From Panicum virgatum (lineage: Eukaryota > Streptophyta > Magnoliopsida > Poales > Poaceae): a DNA stretch of 64,000 bases. This document shows, piece after piece, positions 1 to 11,059 of the stretch. Location: contig NC_053136.1 of NCBI RefSeq assembly GCF_016808335.1, positions 5,624,531-5,688,530 of the forward strand, read 5' to 3'. Numbering within the stretch: position 1 is the stretch's first letter; the number at the start of each line of letters is the position of its first letter. The notes under the pieces were generated by a model. That model saw nothing but the letters and a program-made list of their open reading frames with translations. It was not told the origin of the DNA and did not search any database. The translations under genes and the position numbers were made by a program.

Positions 1-1
1 G

Positions 2-3000
2 ACATCTAATTCATCTAGTCCTTCGACAAGTAATGGTTGTGCATGGTGCTATAACATCGATATTCGAACTTGTGCTACTAACCATGTTGAGATGAATGCA
101 ATGAAGAAAAAAATCTCTAGACTCACTCATTTGTTGCAAGAAGAGGCTCCATCACATACTCAAGTCCCAAAAAAAATCCCTCAACAAGGGTAGGTGAGTT
201 TGAGAAACACACCAAGGGATTTGGGTCAAGATACATGAGCAAGTTTGGGTTTGAAAAATGTAAGGGACTTGGTAGGAATGGGCAAGGTACTCCACATGCC
301 ATTCCATTTATCAAGAACAAGAACAAGACCGCCTTGGGTGTCAAGGAGGTCTAGTGAACATGACCACTCCCATTCACAACACAAATGATGTGGTTCAAAA
401 AAGTGGTCATGTCAAATTCATCAAGAGAGGCACAACATGTGATGAGGGTGCTAAGATTGTTGCATCCTCATTCAAAGAAAATAAGTTCAAGGCCTCTAAC
501 CCAACCAAGATCAAGGCGCAAGAATCATCTCATGTATCCTCTTATGCCGATTATGTAGTGACAAGAATCATCACAAGACAAATGATGTGGTTCAAAAAAG
601 TGAAAAGCTATGTATGGGTGCCCAAAGTTCTTGTGACTAACATTAAAGGACCTAAGTATTGTTGGGTACCTAAAAGAAAAGAGTAATTTTGTTTTGTAGG
701 GATACTCCTCCGGTGGATCAACTTGGGTGATTGATAGTGGATGCACAAATCATAGTACCGGAGAAAGGAGTATGTTTAAAACAATAACCGCATCAAGTGG
801 AGATCATTTCATTACCTTTGTGGGAAATCAAAAGGGAAGAGTGCTGGGTACCGGTAACATTAATCTAAACTCAAAGTTCACTCTCTCAAAAGTTCTTTTA
901 GTTGAGTCACTTGGTTACAATTTATTGTTCATCTCACAACTTTGTGATTCGGGCTTCAATTGTTTGTTCACTAACGAGGGTGTGACTGTCATTAGAAGAA
1001 GCGATGACTCCGTTGCTTTCAAAGGTGTTCTCAAGGGAAAGCTCTATCTTGTGGACTTCTCTCAAGAGAAGGCTCAACTTGACGCTTGCTTGATAGCAAA
1101 GTTTAGCTTGGGTTGGTTATGGCATCGCCGACTAGCTCACGTTGGGATGAGAAATCTCAACAAGCTTCTAAAGGGGGATCACATCCTAGGACTAACAAAT
1201 GTTTATTTTGAGAAAGATCGTGTTTGTAGTGCATGCCAAGCCGGGAAGCAAGTTGGTGTTCCACATCCATCAAAGAGCATCGTCACCACCATCAAGCCAT
1301 TTGAACTTCTACATATGGATCTCTTTGGCCCGGTGGCGTACATTAGCATTGGTGGTAACAAATATGGTCTTGTCATTGTTGATGATTATTCTCGTTTCAC
1401 TTGGGTATTCTTTTTGCATGACAAAACTGTAGTGCAAGAGACCTTCAAGAAGTTTGCAAAAAGAGCTCAAAATGAATTTGAGACTAAGATCAAGAAAGTG
1501 AGAAGTGACAATGGTACCGAATTCAAGAACACTAACGTAGAAGAGTTTCTAGATGAAGAGGGAATTGATCATGAGTTCTCGGTTCCATACAGGGTTTTAT
1601 TTCCCGACCGGTAACCGGTAACCGCCGGGCTCCGGTTCCGGTTTACCGGACCGGTTACCGGTCGGAACCGGTTGAATTCAAATCCAAATTCAAATAAATT
1701 CAAAAGCTCCCGTGCAACCGGTTCCGACCGGTTTACCGGCCGGTTTTACCGGTTTACCGGCTAGTTTGACTGGTTTGAATTCAAATCCAAATTCAAAAGC
1801 TCTCGTGCAACCGGTTTACCGGCCGGTTTGACCGGTTTACTGGCTGGTTTGACTGGTGGGCCTTAATGGGCCGGCCCATTTTTTTCTTTTTTCTTTTTTG
1901 ATTTAACTTTAAATCCCCGTAAACTATACTAAATAAACAAATTTTTGAGAAAATTTGATACCATTAGATTCATCGCAACTTGAAGTATTTTTAGGAATTT
2001 TTTTAGAATTTTTCATTTTTTGAATTTAAATTTTGAATTTTGGCCGGTTGGGTACCGGCCGAAACCGGAACCGGTCCGGACCGGTTTGACCAGTAACCGG
2101 TCAAACCGGACCGGTTCCCACCGGTAAGGTTAACCTTGGTTCCATACACCCCTCAACAAAATGGAATTGTTGAGAGGAAAAATAGAACTCTCATTGAGGC
2201 CGCAAGAACAATGCTTGATGAGTATAAGATCTCGGATCAATTTTGGGCGGAAGCAATCAACACGGCATGTCATGCAATCAACCGCCTATATCTTCACCAG
2301 ATCTTGAACAAGATGGCATACGAGGTTCTACTTGGTAAAAAGCCTAGCGTGTCTTACTTTAGAGTCTTTGAAAGTAAGTGCTTCATTCTAAACAAGAAGC
2401 CCAAGAACTCTAAGTTTGCACCTAAAGTTGATGAAGGATTTCTTATTGGTTATGCCTCAAATGCTCATGGCTATCGTGTTTTCAACAAAAACTCCAGTTG
2501 TGTTGAAATAGTGTGTGACGTGACATTTGATGAATCTAATGGATCTCAAGGGGAGCAAGTTGATAATGTTGTAGGAATGGAAGAATCATCAAGTCAAGCC
2601 ATCAAGAAGTCGGCGATTGATGAGATAAAGTCTCAAGAACAAGTGGAAAATGATAATGATGATGAGTTGATGTTTCAAGGGCCATCTACCTCTACATCCG
2701 CTGCAAAACCCGGAAACTCCGGATATGAAGCCGGAGACTCCGGACATAATGACCGGAGTATCCGGACTCCAGACCGGAGCATCCAGTTCACTCAAGCTGA
2801 AACAACAACTCAACAACAAGATAAATCTCAAGATGATAGAGAAGCTGAACCAATCCAACATCAATCCTCCATTCCACATCCAAGAGTTCATCACATAATC
2901 CAAAAAGATCATCCTGTGGATAATATCCTTGGAAGCATAAGTAAAGGGGTAACCACTCGATCTGTTTGGCTACGTTTTGTGAACATTACTCGTTTGTTTC

Positions 3001-4539
3001 TTCTTTGGAACCTCTTAAGGTAGATGAAGCATTGGATGATCCGGATTGGGTGATGGCTATGCAAGAAGAATTGAACAAATTCACTCGGAATAAAGTCTGG
3101 TCTTTAGTAGAAAGGCCCAAGAAAAATATCATTGGAACCAAGTGGGTCTTTCGAAACAAACAAGATGAACATGACGCGTAACAAGAAACAAAGCTAGGTT
3201 GGTTGCTCAAGGCTACACACAAATCGAAGGTTTGGATTTTGGTGAGACTTATGCTCCCGTAGCTAGGCTTGAGTCAATTCGTATCTTGTTTGCCTTTGCT
3301 ACTCACCATGATTTCAAGCTATATCAAATGGACGTGAAGAGTGCTTTCCTTAATGGACCAATCTCCGAGTTAGTATATGTTGAGCAACCACCGGGTTTTG
3401 AAGATCCCAAATTCCCAAACCACGTCTATTTGCTCCATAAGGCGCTCTATGGGCTCAAGCAAGCCCCTAGAGCATGGTATGAATGTCTTAAGGACTTTCT
3501 CTTAAGGAAAGGCTTTGAAATAGGCAAAGCCGATCCTACTCTTTTCACTCGCAAAGTTGATAGAGAAATTTTTGTGTGCCAAATATATGTCGATGACATT
3601 ATATTTGGATCTACTAACAAAACTTGGTGCAATGACTTTAGTAGGATTATGACAAAGAGATTTGAGATGTCTATGATTGGTAAGTTGACCTTTTTCCTCG
3701 GATTTCAAATCAAGCAACTCAAGGATGGCACATTCATTAGTCAAACCTAGTACATCAAGGATATGCTCAAGAAGTTTGACATGGAAAATGCCAAGCCCAT
3801 CAAAACTCCCATGCCAACCAATGGGCATCTCGATCTCAATGAAGATGGCAAGGCCGTGGATCAAAAGGTATATCGCTCCATGATTGGATCCCTTCCTTAC
3901 CTTTGTGCATCTAGGCCCGATATTATGCTTAGTGTGTGCATGTGTGCAAGATTTCAAGCTAATCCGAAAGAATGTCATTTGATGGCGGTTAAGAGAATCC
4001 TAAGATATTTGATCTTCACTCCTAACCTTGGTTTATGGTATCCCAAGGGCTCATCTTTCGACTTACTTGGCTATTCTGATTCGGATTATGCCGGTTGCAA
4101 AGTGGATCGAAAGAGCACGACGGGGACTTGTCAATTCCTTAGCCGGTCCTTAGTAGCTTGGAGCTCTAAGAAGCAAAATTCGGTTGCCTTGTCCACGGCG
4201 AAGGCCGAGTATGTCGCCACCGGTGCGTGTTGTGCACAACTCTTATGGATGAGACAAACGTTAAGTGACTTTAGTTGTCATTTTGATGCAATTCCTCTAT
4301 TTTGTGACAATGAGAGTGCAATCAAGTTAGCAAACAACCTGGTACAACACTCCCGAACAAAGCACATAGATATTCGTCATCACTTCTTAAGGGATCATGA
4401 GGCTAAGGGAGATATTGCTTTACAACATGTAAGCACCGACGGGCAGCTTGCCGATATCTTTACTAAGCCTCTAGATGAGTCAAGGTTTTGTGCTTTGAGA
4501 AGTGAACTAAACATCTTGGATTCTCGTAATCTAGCTTGA
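2..4539 (+). pseudogene. pol: Broken copia pol polyprotein (spacer, protease, integrase, RT, RNase H)
   Basis: Reading 5' to 3': a Ser/Lys-rich gag-pol spacer (2-686, itself broken by a stop near 196); the aspartic protease motif DSGCTNH just after 727; the integrase zinc finger (WHRRLAH...CSAC, about 1120-1235); the integrase core with D in HMDLFGP and D in RSDNGTEF; the third acidic residue within VERKNRT after the inserted MITE; RT from about 3040 ([19 protein letters not shown], catalytic YVDD near 3590); and RNase H (ALSTAKAEYVA, IFTKPLD) to 4539. Defects: a 549-bp MITE between the second D and the E of the integrase, a frameshift near 2960, a one-base deletion near 3177 that leads into TAA, and an in-frame TAG at 3748-3750. 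The linker at 2690-2800 carries CCGGA-N3-TCCGG motifs inside coding sequence. It is a dead polyprotein. Confidence 0.92.
1590..2138. mobile_element. hAT-type MITE inserted in the integrase, with ACCGGT-rich ends
   Basis: The 549-bp insert interrupts the integrase reading frame. It is flanked by an exact 8-bp duplication, gttccata, at 1582-1589 and 2139-2146. Its ends are CAGGGTT and AACCTTG, a short imperfect inverted repeat. An 8-bp target site with CAGGG/TAGGG ends is the hAT signature. Both arms are packed with CCGGT, ACCGGTT and CCGGTCCGG motifs, and the middle is AT-rich. No coding capacity is visible. A sibling copy with its own duplication lies at 42002-42572 and shares the AT-rich core, including ccttgaagtatttttaaaa-type sequence. 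Confidence 0.9.
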
Positions 4540-4807
4540 ACTATTGCATACACTTGAGTGATCATAGATTAAGTGTCTCTCAAATTGAAAAGATCTTGAA
4601 AACTTTCAAAAATGTGTGATCTTTTTGAGTTATGAAAAGTTTGATTCTTTACTTTACTTGCTTGAGATCATTGTTCTCCTTGATTGATTGTTGGCTGATC
4701 TCGAGTCGAGTAATTTTCTCTCACATCATTAGATCTCTCAAAATCTATCGATATCTTCAATCTCATCTAGATCAAGCTTAAGGAGTGCCATATCTGTTCT
4801 GTGTCAG
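4540..4807. other. Non-coding spacer between copia pol and the internal promoter-like region
   Basis: About 270 bases of AT-rich sequence after the pol stop. I see no open frame of note and no repeat. It leads into the CCGGA palindromes at 4808. Confidence 0.6.
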
Positions 4808-5102
4808 GGGGATCCGGAGTCTCCGGCCCAGGGCCCGGATACTCCGGCCCTATGACCGGATACTCCGGGTAGTAAAAATTTGCTATATATACTGCGAGAG
4901 GGTCGGGGTCAAGCCGACTTCAGGTCTTTTTCACCGCCGCCGCCGCCTCCTCTCTTCCTCTCACCTCTCACGCCCTAGTGGCGATTTCAATCTTCCAACC
5001 ATCAAGAACTCGTCAATCCTTGAAGGAAGGCTCTCCTCCCCTCCGGAAACTCCGGGGAGGCTTTGGATTTGAAGTTCCCGCGCTCTCAACGGTCTCAAAG
5101 GC
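4808..5102 (+). promoter_or_regulatory. Internal promoter-like region of the copia element: palindromes, TATA box, pyrimidine-rich leader
   Basis: Three CCGGA-N3-TCCGG palindromes lie at about 4813-4867. They are followed within 20 bases by a good TATA box (ctatatatact, 4883-4893) and then by a CT-rich, ATG-free leader of about 200 bases running to the ATG at 5103. The 3' LTR has the same order: palindromes at 7845-7968, then a TATA box at 8002. Seen: motif order and spacing. Inferred: this is, or was, a promoter for the ORF downstream of pol. One more palindrome (tccggaaactccgg, near 5042) sits in the leader. Confidence 0.5.
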
Positions 5103-6790
5103 ATGGTGAGGCCACGTGCTGGTGAGTCTTTGGAGGATACGGAACAAAGAAGGCAAAAGCGGCGTCATGATCCTCGCGCTCAAAGGGAGGATGCCCCTCC
5201 AAACCCTACAAGGGAGCTGCGTCCACGACATCGCGCGGGCAAGGAACCCGCAGGCAGCAGTTCAAGAAAGGAGCCAAGGAAAGCTCCTTACATTATGCAA
5301 AGCCGACCCGCGGCTCCTCCATCCCGTCCGACTCCAACAAGCAAGGGTATTGCTCATGACATTTGTCCTCGAGCTCCTCCTCGCTTGCAAGTTGAATACT
5401 CTTCTGAGCAGCGCAACTATCCAAGCATTCCAAGGCTTCATTGACCTGGAATTGTTCCTGGCTTTGCGGTTGAGATGGAAAGAAATTACTACAAGCAAGA
5501 TGTGGCACTTAGGGAGGCACGCAAGGAGAAAGTCTATAAATATGACAAGAGAGAGGCGTTTTTGGTGTAAACTCCATGAAGACTTCTATTCCTCAGTGGT
5601 GATGCGCAAGTCTCATGCTCCCATTGTCCCATGCAATTACGTGGATTGGAAATATTATGAAGATATGAAGGATCCATTCTTTAATGAGGCTATGGATAAG
5701 TGCAAGGAGATGGGTCTTTATGACATCATGGGCTTTCGCTATGATTGGAATGAGGAGATCCTAGGTCAATTTCACTCTTCCTTGTACTATGATGAAAAGG
5801 AGATAGCTTTCTATTGGACCACCGAGGGAGTCAAATATGGAGTAGATTACATGACCTTCTCTAGGATACTTGGACTTCAATCCTATTCATGTTGAGGAAC
5901 AACTCAAGCCATATCAAGTACCTATCTTGTTCTTCAATCCTATTTGCGCTCAGGAAGGAAAGGCAAACTATCTCCTACCGGTATACTATGCAATGAATCA
6001 ATTCTTTAGAGCCACCATTGATGCAAAGGATGGTGATTCCATGACACTTAGATACTATGCAGTAAACCTTCTAGCCCGTGCTTTGCCCAGTGGAAAACCT
6101 TTTTGCATCATGGACTTCATTTGGAATTAGCTAAGAAGGACTATGATTGAGGCCAATAAGTCACTTCCTGCTGCACCATATATCATGTACATGATTGAGA
6201 GGGTGACAAAGGTCACATTTCCAGAGACGATCAAGCATGAACCTCTTCACCTGCGTGCCCGCTCTGGTGATGCACCACCTCTTCCTCCATCTCATGCCGG
6301 TGCAACAAGAAACCCAAGATATGATCATGCTCCATCTTCTTTGGGTGCCTCTTCATCATCTCGTCACCGTCACCATGACTCTTTTGCGAAGAGGGCCCTC
6401 CGCAGCTTGTTCGGAATGTGCAGAAACATTGCACAAGATGTTCATGAGAACGCAAGGTCGATCAATGAGATTCGGGGTCACATGGGGCTTCCTTTGGATT
6501 CGCACCGCGAGCTCCCGGCCTTCGATGATCCATTTGCTGAGTGGGATGCCGCCGATGAGGTTGTTGTTGCTGCTACTCATGCTCCACTTCCTCGTGCTCG
6601 TCGCCAAGCCCGTTCTCCTCGTCGCCGTGCTTCTACTTCCTCTCGCCGTGCTCATCCAAGTGGCCAAGAGATCTTTGATGAGGAAAAGGAGACCGAGGAA
6701 GACGCGCCCCTCGACTACCGCGAGCACCCCGACTCAGCTGAAGATGAGGACTCCTCCGAGGACGTCGCCCAAGATGAAGATGATGAGTAG
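5103..6790 (+). pseudogene. Broken extra ORF downstream of copia pol (env-like position, function unknown)
   Basis: An ATG at 5103 opens a basic, Arg/Pro-rich N-terminus. The frame hits TGA at 5442-5444. Similar protein-like sequence continues in that frame to about 5570, then in a second frame to 5895, a third from about 5870 to 6130, and again from 6143 to 6790. Together they look like one former protein of about 560 residues: a basic N-terminus, a middle rich in Tyr, Phe and Trp, and a Ser/Arg/Asp/Glu-rich C-terminus ending in a run of acidic residues. I see no signal peptide or membrane anchor, so the name env-like rests only on position, as used for Sirevirus elements. Grass genomes carry many such retrotransposon-linked ORFs. 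At least one stop and two or three frameshifts make it a pseudogene. Confidence 0.6.
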
Positions 6791-6832
6791 ATGGACTTCA
6801 TGATCCTTTTCATTCCCTTTTTGGCACTTGAT

Positions 6833-6850
6833 GACAAAGGGGGAGTGAAG
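6833..6850 (+). other. First polypurine tract-like site (upstream of the main PPT)
   Basis: The sequence gacaaagggggagtgaagg lies about 650 bases before the 3' LTR. It matches the purine-rich tract often seen after the coding region in Sirevirus-like elements, which tend to carry several such tracts. Confidence 0.5.
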
Positions 6851-7482
6851 GTGTCATTTATGTACTCATTTGGGCATGTATCGACTTGTATCGAACTTAT
6901 GTTTCCTTTTCATTTCGAACTCCTTTGATCTTTGTAAGGACTATGTGGTGTGAGAACATTTGTAATGTGTGCTACTTTATGCTTAGCTGTCGTATTTGTC
7001 TCTGTTCTAAGGAATTTGTGCTAGTGTGCTTAGTTGTTGTATTTGTCTCTGTTCTAAGGAATTTGTGCTAGTGTGAGAATTCTTTCTCTGACTTGGTGAC
7101 TGTTTTTCTGTTCTGGTTCAGAAGGGCCGGATACTCCGGGCTACAGGCCGGATACTCCGGGCTACAGGCTGGATTCTCTGGATTCCCTGACCGGAGTCTC
7201 CGGGCTCCTACCCGGAGTCTCCGGGTCTCGCTGGCAGACACACTTTTTGTTGAGTGAATAATATGTCATTTGCATCACACTTTTGCTTTGCACTCACATA
7301 CTCACCCCACTGTATATCATATAAGAGCTTCCTGTTTTCCTCCGAGAATTATGCCAATTGTTGACATGTTAAGTAAAAATTGAAATTAAAAGTTCATGGC
7401 ACACTTTAAGGGGAAGCTCTTATATGCTAGATGTTTATTGTTTTATGTTAATCAAATGAGCTACATGTGGGTTGTCATCAAT
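6851..7482. other. Non-coding copia 3' region with CCGGA palindromes
   Basis: AT-rich sequence between the two purine tracts. It includes a direct duplication of a 45-50 base unit near 6985-7075 (ttgtcgtatttgtctctgtt and ttgttgtatttgtctctgtt) and a cluster of CCGGA-N3-TCCGG motifs at 7123-7232. No gene is seen. Confidence 0.6.
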
Positions 7483-7484
7483 CA

Positions 7485-7500
7485 CCAAAAATGGGGAGAT
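7485..7500 (+). other. Polypurine tract of the copia element
   Basis: The sequence caaaaatggggagat lies directly before the LTR start TGAAAG at 7501. This is where plus-strand priming would occur. Confidence 0.75.
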
Positions 7501-8845
7501 TGAAAGTGATCTAGGCCCCTAAATGGGTTTTGGTGAATAATGACAAAACACATGTATATTTTATTATGTAATTGAGCATGTGTGCAGGTGATGAATATGT
7601 ATAGGTGAATCAAGTGATGACGTATGGCCCACCAAAAAGGAAATGAAAAGACGGTGTTTAAGTGTACTCATGATATTAGATTTTATATTTGAAATTTGAG
7701 TATAGGGACGCCGTACTATCAAGAGGGACTTGATTCAAGAGTTTCGATTTAAATCTTGTGCTCAAGAGAACCTAGACAAACACCTGTGAGCCACAAAATA
7801 CACTCAAAAGAGCAAAACATGAGCTTTCATCCTGCCTAACCTAGATACTCCGGGTATAGGGCCGGATACTCCGGACCCCTTTGCCCGGAGTGTCCGGGTG
7901 CTGCTCTCGGGCTGAAAAATTAGGGTTGCCCGGAGTCTCCAGACATATACCCGGAGTCTCCGCGTAACTGTTCGCCCAACGGCTATTTTTGGGTCAAGGG
8001 GTATAAATACTTTCTCCCCTCCTTCAGTTCTCTCGCTCTTGACATTCTTTCGAGCTGAACTCCTCCTAAAGCCAAAAGAGAGCTCTCTCACTCACCTCTC
8101 TTCATTCTTGAGTGATTCCTTTGAGGGATTTGAGTGAGAAGCAAGAAAGAGCAAGGATTCGTGCTAGTGAGCCTCATTCCAACCTCTTGAGCACTTGGTT
8201 TTGGTCAAGCCCGCGGATTCAAGTTTGTTACTCTTGGAGCCTTGTGCTCCTAGACGGCTAGGCGTGCTTGTGACTGTTCAATCAAGGTTGTGAGCTGCAC
8301 AAGAAGTGTGTAAGCTCCATTCCTCGCCGAGGAATCCATAGTAAGTGACCTTGGGCTTGAGAGGTGATCTCGCCCTTGGGAGAGGATCATAGGGGTTCTT
8401 GAGCACCGTCTCTCGAATCCTTCCTCAACGGAGACGTAGTACCTTCGGGTGTGAACTTCGGAAAACAAATCCTTGTCTCTTTCGTGTTAATTTACTTGAT
8501 TTCGGTGCTATTTGCTTGTGAGACTTCTTTTCTAGGGTTTGAGCTCGATCTACTCACTCACGAGTTTCTAGTGAGTTTTGTTTGTTGGATATCAATCTTA
8601 AGGAACCCCTAGTACTCGTACTTTAGCTCGATCTACTTTTCATACATAGATTCATGCAGTTTCTTTTCAGTTTGTTCATACCCGGAGACTCTGGTTATAG
8701 CTCCGGATACTCCGGACCACAAAACCCGGAGTATCCGGGCTTATACCCATAGTATCCGGGCTGAGTCTGCGTCTGATAGTTTTTAAGTGTCTTTGAGTTG
8801 CAGATTGCCAATTCACCCCCCTCTAGACATCTTAAGGTCCTTTCA
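7501..8845 (+). repeat. 3' LTR of the copia element (1,345 bp)
   Basis: It begins TGAAAGTGAT and ends GGTCCTTTCA, so TGAAAG is inverted as CTTTCA at the far end. It is preceded by a polypurine tract. It contains palindromic CCGGA-N3-TCCGG motifs in two groups (7845-7968 and 8680-8762) and a TATA box at 8002. The U5 part is rich in pyrimidines. Confidence 0.88.
8002..8009 (+). promoter_or_regulatory. TATA box of the copia 3' LTR
   Basis: tataaata lies 34 bases after the last palindrome of the first LTR cluster and about 500 bases into the LTR, a normal U3 position. Confidence 0.7.
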
Positions 8846-8879
8846 CTATATTAATAACAAGAAGAAGTACGTGAGTTGA

Positions 8880-10510
8880 ACTTTTTTTTAATTCAAATGG
8901 GAGAAGTTAGAGTGCTTACGTGCATGATGCCCGTCCTCAGTTGAAAGCAACATTTGAACTGATTTTAAATTGTGGTCCACCTCTGTGACAGCATCAACAC
9001 CATTGTTATTTCCTTCATCTCCCTCTGTCCCAACATGATTGTTTTAGTTTATTGAGATTAAAAGCTGTAATGAGAACAATATGTCATAATAAGGAAACAT
9101 GCGTGCTTCTTGTTGCACATCAATTTCTGTTGACACTTGAACCAAATTATGTGGTTCTTGCTTAGTTGCACCCAGCATATCAATAGGTTTGAAATCATGG
9201 TCAGTACATGTAGCAGCATCGAGAAAGGTGTCCCCAACATCGGACATTCGTAGTCCCCCCTCTATTAAAGAAAACAATATGAGTAAAACAATTCTTTTGT
9301 GAGAAAGTGCAGTAAATCATTAATGGCTTCCCATACTAATTGTATAGCAGAAAACCCTAATGCCAAAACAAATACCAAAATCAACATAATGACTATTACT
9401 AATCAGCATCCCATTCATAGTTGTACTTGCTTCATCTAATGCAAAGAATTTTCTAGGACCGATTGCTAAAAATATCAGGAAATAATGTAGATGCAACTCT
9501 CTATTATCATAATGTTATATATGCTAGTGATTCTCACGGTTGGGGCAGCTGGTGTCCTCCATGGATTTGGTTGCTAATCCCCTGTCGAAGAATCATTTGC
9601 ATACAGGATATCAGAGAATCATTTCCTAACTTGGGGACAGAAATCATCTGGATCGACATTTTCCTTGCCCTTTATGTTTGTTGTTTCCACAATTGTAGAA
9701 CCTTGACAAAAGGTTGTTATATTGTTGTGGGTTCAATAATATTATATGATGCAGGCATCGTATCGTGCAACAGGGTCTGCACCTGTCAAAGAGGTTGATG
9801 GCACAGTTGGAGTGACGATGGTTGTTGGGATAGTGTGGTTTGATTCAGCCTTTTTTCGTGCTCTGTATTCGCGTTGTTTCATATTAATCTCTTCTCTTTG
9901 TTCCGTTCTGTATTCGCGTTGTTTCCTATTAATCTCTTCTCTTTGTTCCGCTCGCCGTTTCCGCTGCTGCGTGTTCCGTTCTTGCTTCCTATGTTCGGCA
10001 TCATCTACCGCACCGGCTTGATCTGCAAATGAATTTGAACTCAAACAAATGACCATGTTATCATTCAAAGTTCCGCAGAGGTAATTGTTGCATAAACGCA
10101 TTTAAATTACCTGAGGTCTGTGTGTTGGTGATATCGCCGAGTGATGCCCGTGCCCTGTATTCGCATTGTTTTCTATTAATTTCTTCTCTTTGTTCACTGG
10201 ACAGCTCAGCTCGCCGTTTCCGCTGCTGCGCGTTCCGTTCTTGCTTCTTACGTTCGGCATCATCTATAGCACCGGCTGGTTCTGCAAATGAATGTAAACT
10301 GAAACAAATGAATCTAAACCAAATTGAGCTGCGGAATGAATGTAAACTGAAATAAATGAACAGTTATCAATCAAATTTTCATAGATAATGGTTGCATAAC
10401 CGCATTTAAATTACCAGAGGTCTGTGTGTTGGTGATATCGCTGAGGGATGCTCGTGTTTGGTGCGGGTTGTTCATACTTTGATCGACGGCAATAACCTTG
10501 ACTGTTGACC
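8880..10510 (-). pseudogene. Fragment of a multi-exon minus-strand gene with duplicated basic-repeat exons
   Basis: Several minus-strand exon-like blocks with GT-AG borders are visible: A, about 10500-10415; B, 10281-10111; C, from 10022 down to about 9770; and blocks at about 9250-9060 and 9030-8900. B and C are copies of each other. Both begin after TTTGCAG and encode a stretch built from motifs like AQQRKRRAE and REEINRKQ.EYRAR, with C carrying an extra copy of the last motif. A and B both end in DITNTQTSG before a GTAATT donor. The basic 20-odd-residue repeats resemble STPR-type repeats of DNA-binding proteins, which is a weak family guess. The copia 3' LTR ends at 8845, so the gene may be cut there. 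No complete ORF was found, so I treat it as a remnant. Confidence 0.4.
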
Positions 10511-10569
10511 TCATCACACCGAAAAAGAGTAAATATATAGAATCTAAATATATAGAATCCAGGAAGCGG

Positions 10570-10870
10570 TAATTTTGACCGAAAGTATGAAAAAACAATT
10601 TCATGTTCAGCCCTATTGTGCACACATGGCAAAAAGTAAGGTTGAGCCCAAAATGCAGTATCATGATCACACATTGCATAAGGTTGGGCCAATGAAAATT
10701 AAGGAAGATAGAAAATGCATAATTGTGAACACATCTGAAAAATTCAAGTTCAGGCCAAGTTATGAGCACATCTGAAAAATTCAGGTTGAGGCCAAAATGC
10801 AGTAACATGAGTACAGAATGCATAAATTGAGGTTGGGCAAACAATTGAAGTAGGCACATAAATTCAGGAC
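10570..10870. repeat. Imperfect repeats between the gene fragment and its GC-rich flank
   Basis: Motifs such as ccaaaatgcagtaacatga, cacatctgaaaaattcagg and aggttgagcc recur two or three times with changes. The period is about 60-90 bases. No coding signal is seen. Confidence 0.45.
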
Positions 10871-11059
10871 CATGATTTGTTACATGAGGAACATGGTGAG
10901 TATGTATGACATTGCCGCAGTTTACAGATCGCAGAACCGAATGAATCGTCACGGCAAGTTAAAAGTGAAACAAAAAACAGAAAATGTAGAGTACATAATG
11001 ATGAAGAGAACAAAGAAAACTGTAAGCACAAACGTTTCTTCTTCTTCGTCGATGCAATT

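Larger units (their letters stand above)
1..8845 (+). mobile_element. Ty1-copia (Sirevirus-like) LTR retrotransposon, 5' part outside the window, degenerate
   Basis: The order protease, integrase, reverse transcriptase, RNase H marks a Ty1-copia element. Integrase lies before RT, the reverse of Ty3-gypsy. The 5' LTR and most of gag lie left of the window. Pol ends at 4539. It is followed by about 3 kb that includes an extra ORF, a polypurine tract and a 3' LTR running TGAAAG...CTTTCA. A long region after pol, extra purine tracts and clustered GC-rich palindromes are known traits of the Sirevirus/Maximus lineage; placing the element there is inference from these traits. The copy cannot move by itself: pol has a MITE insertion, frameshifts and stops. 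The 5 bases after the LTR (ctata, 8846-8850) would be one target-site copy; the other is not visible. Confidence 0.9.
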
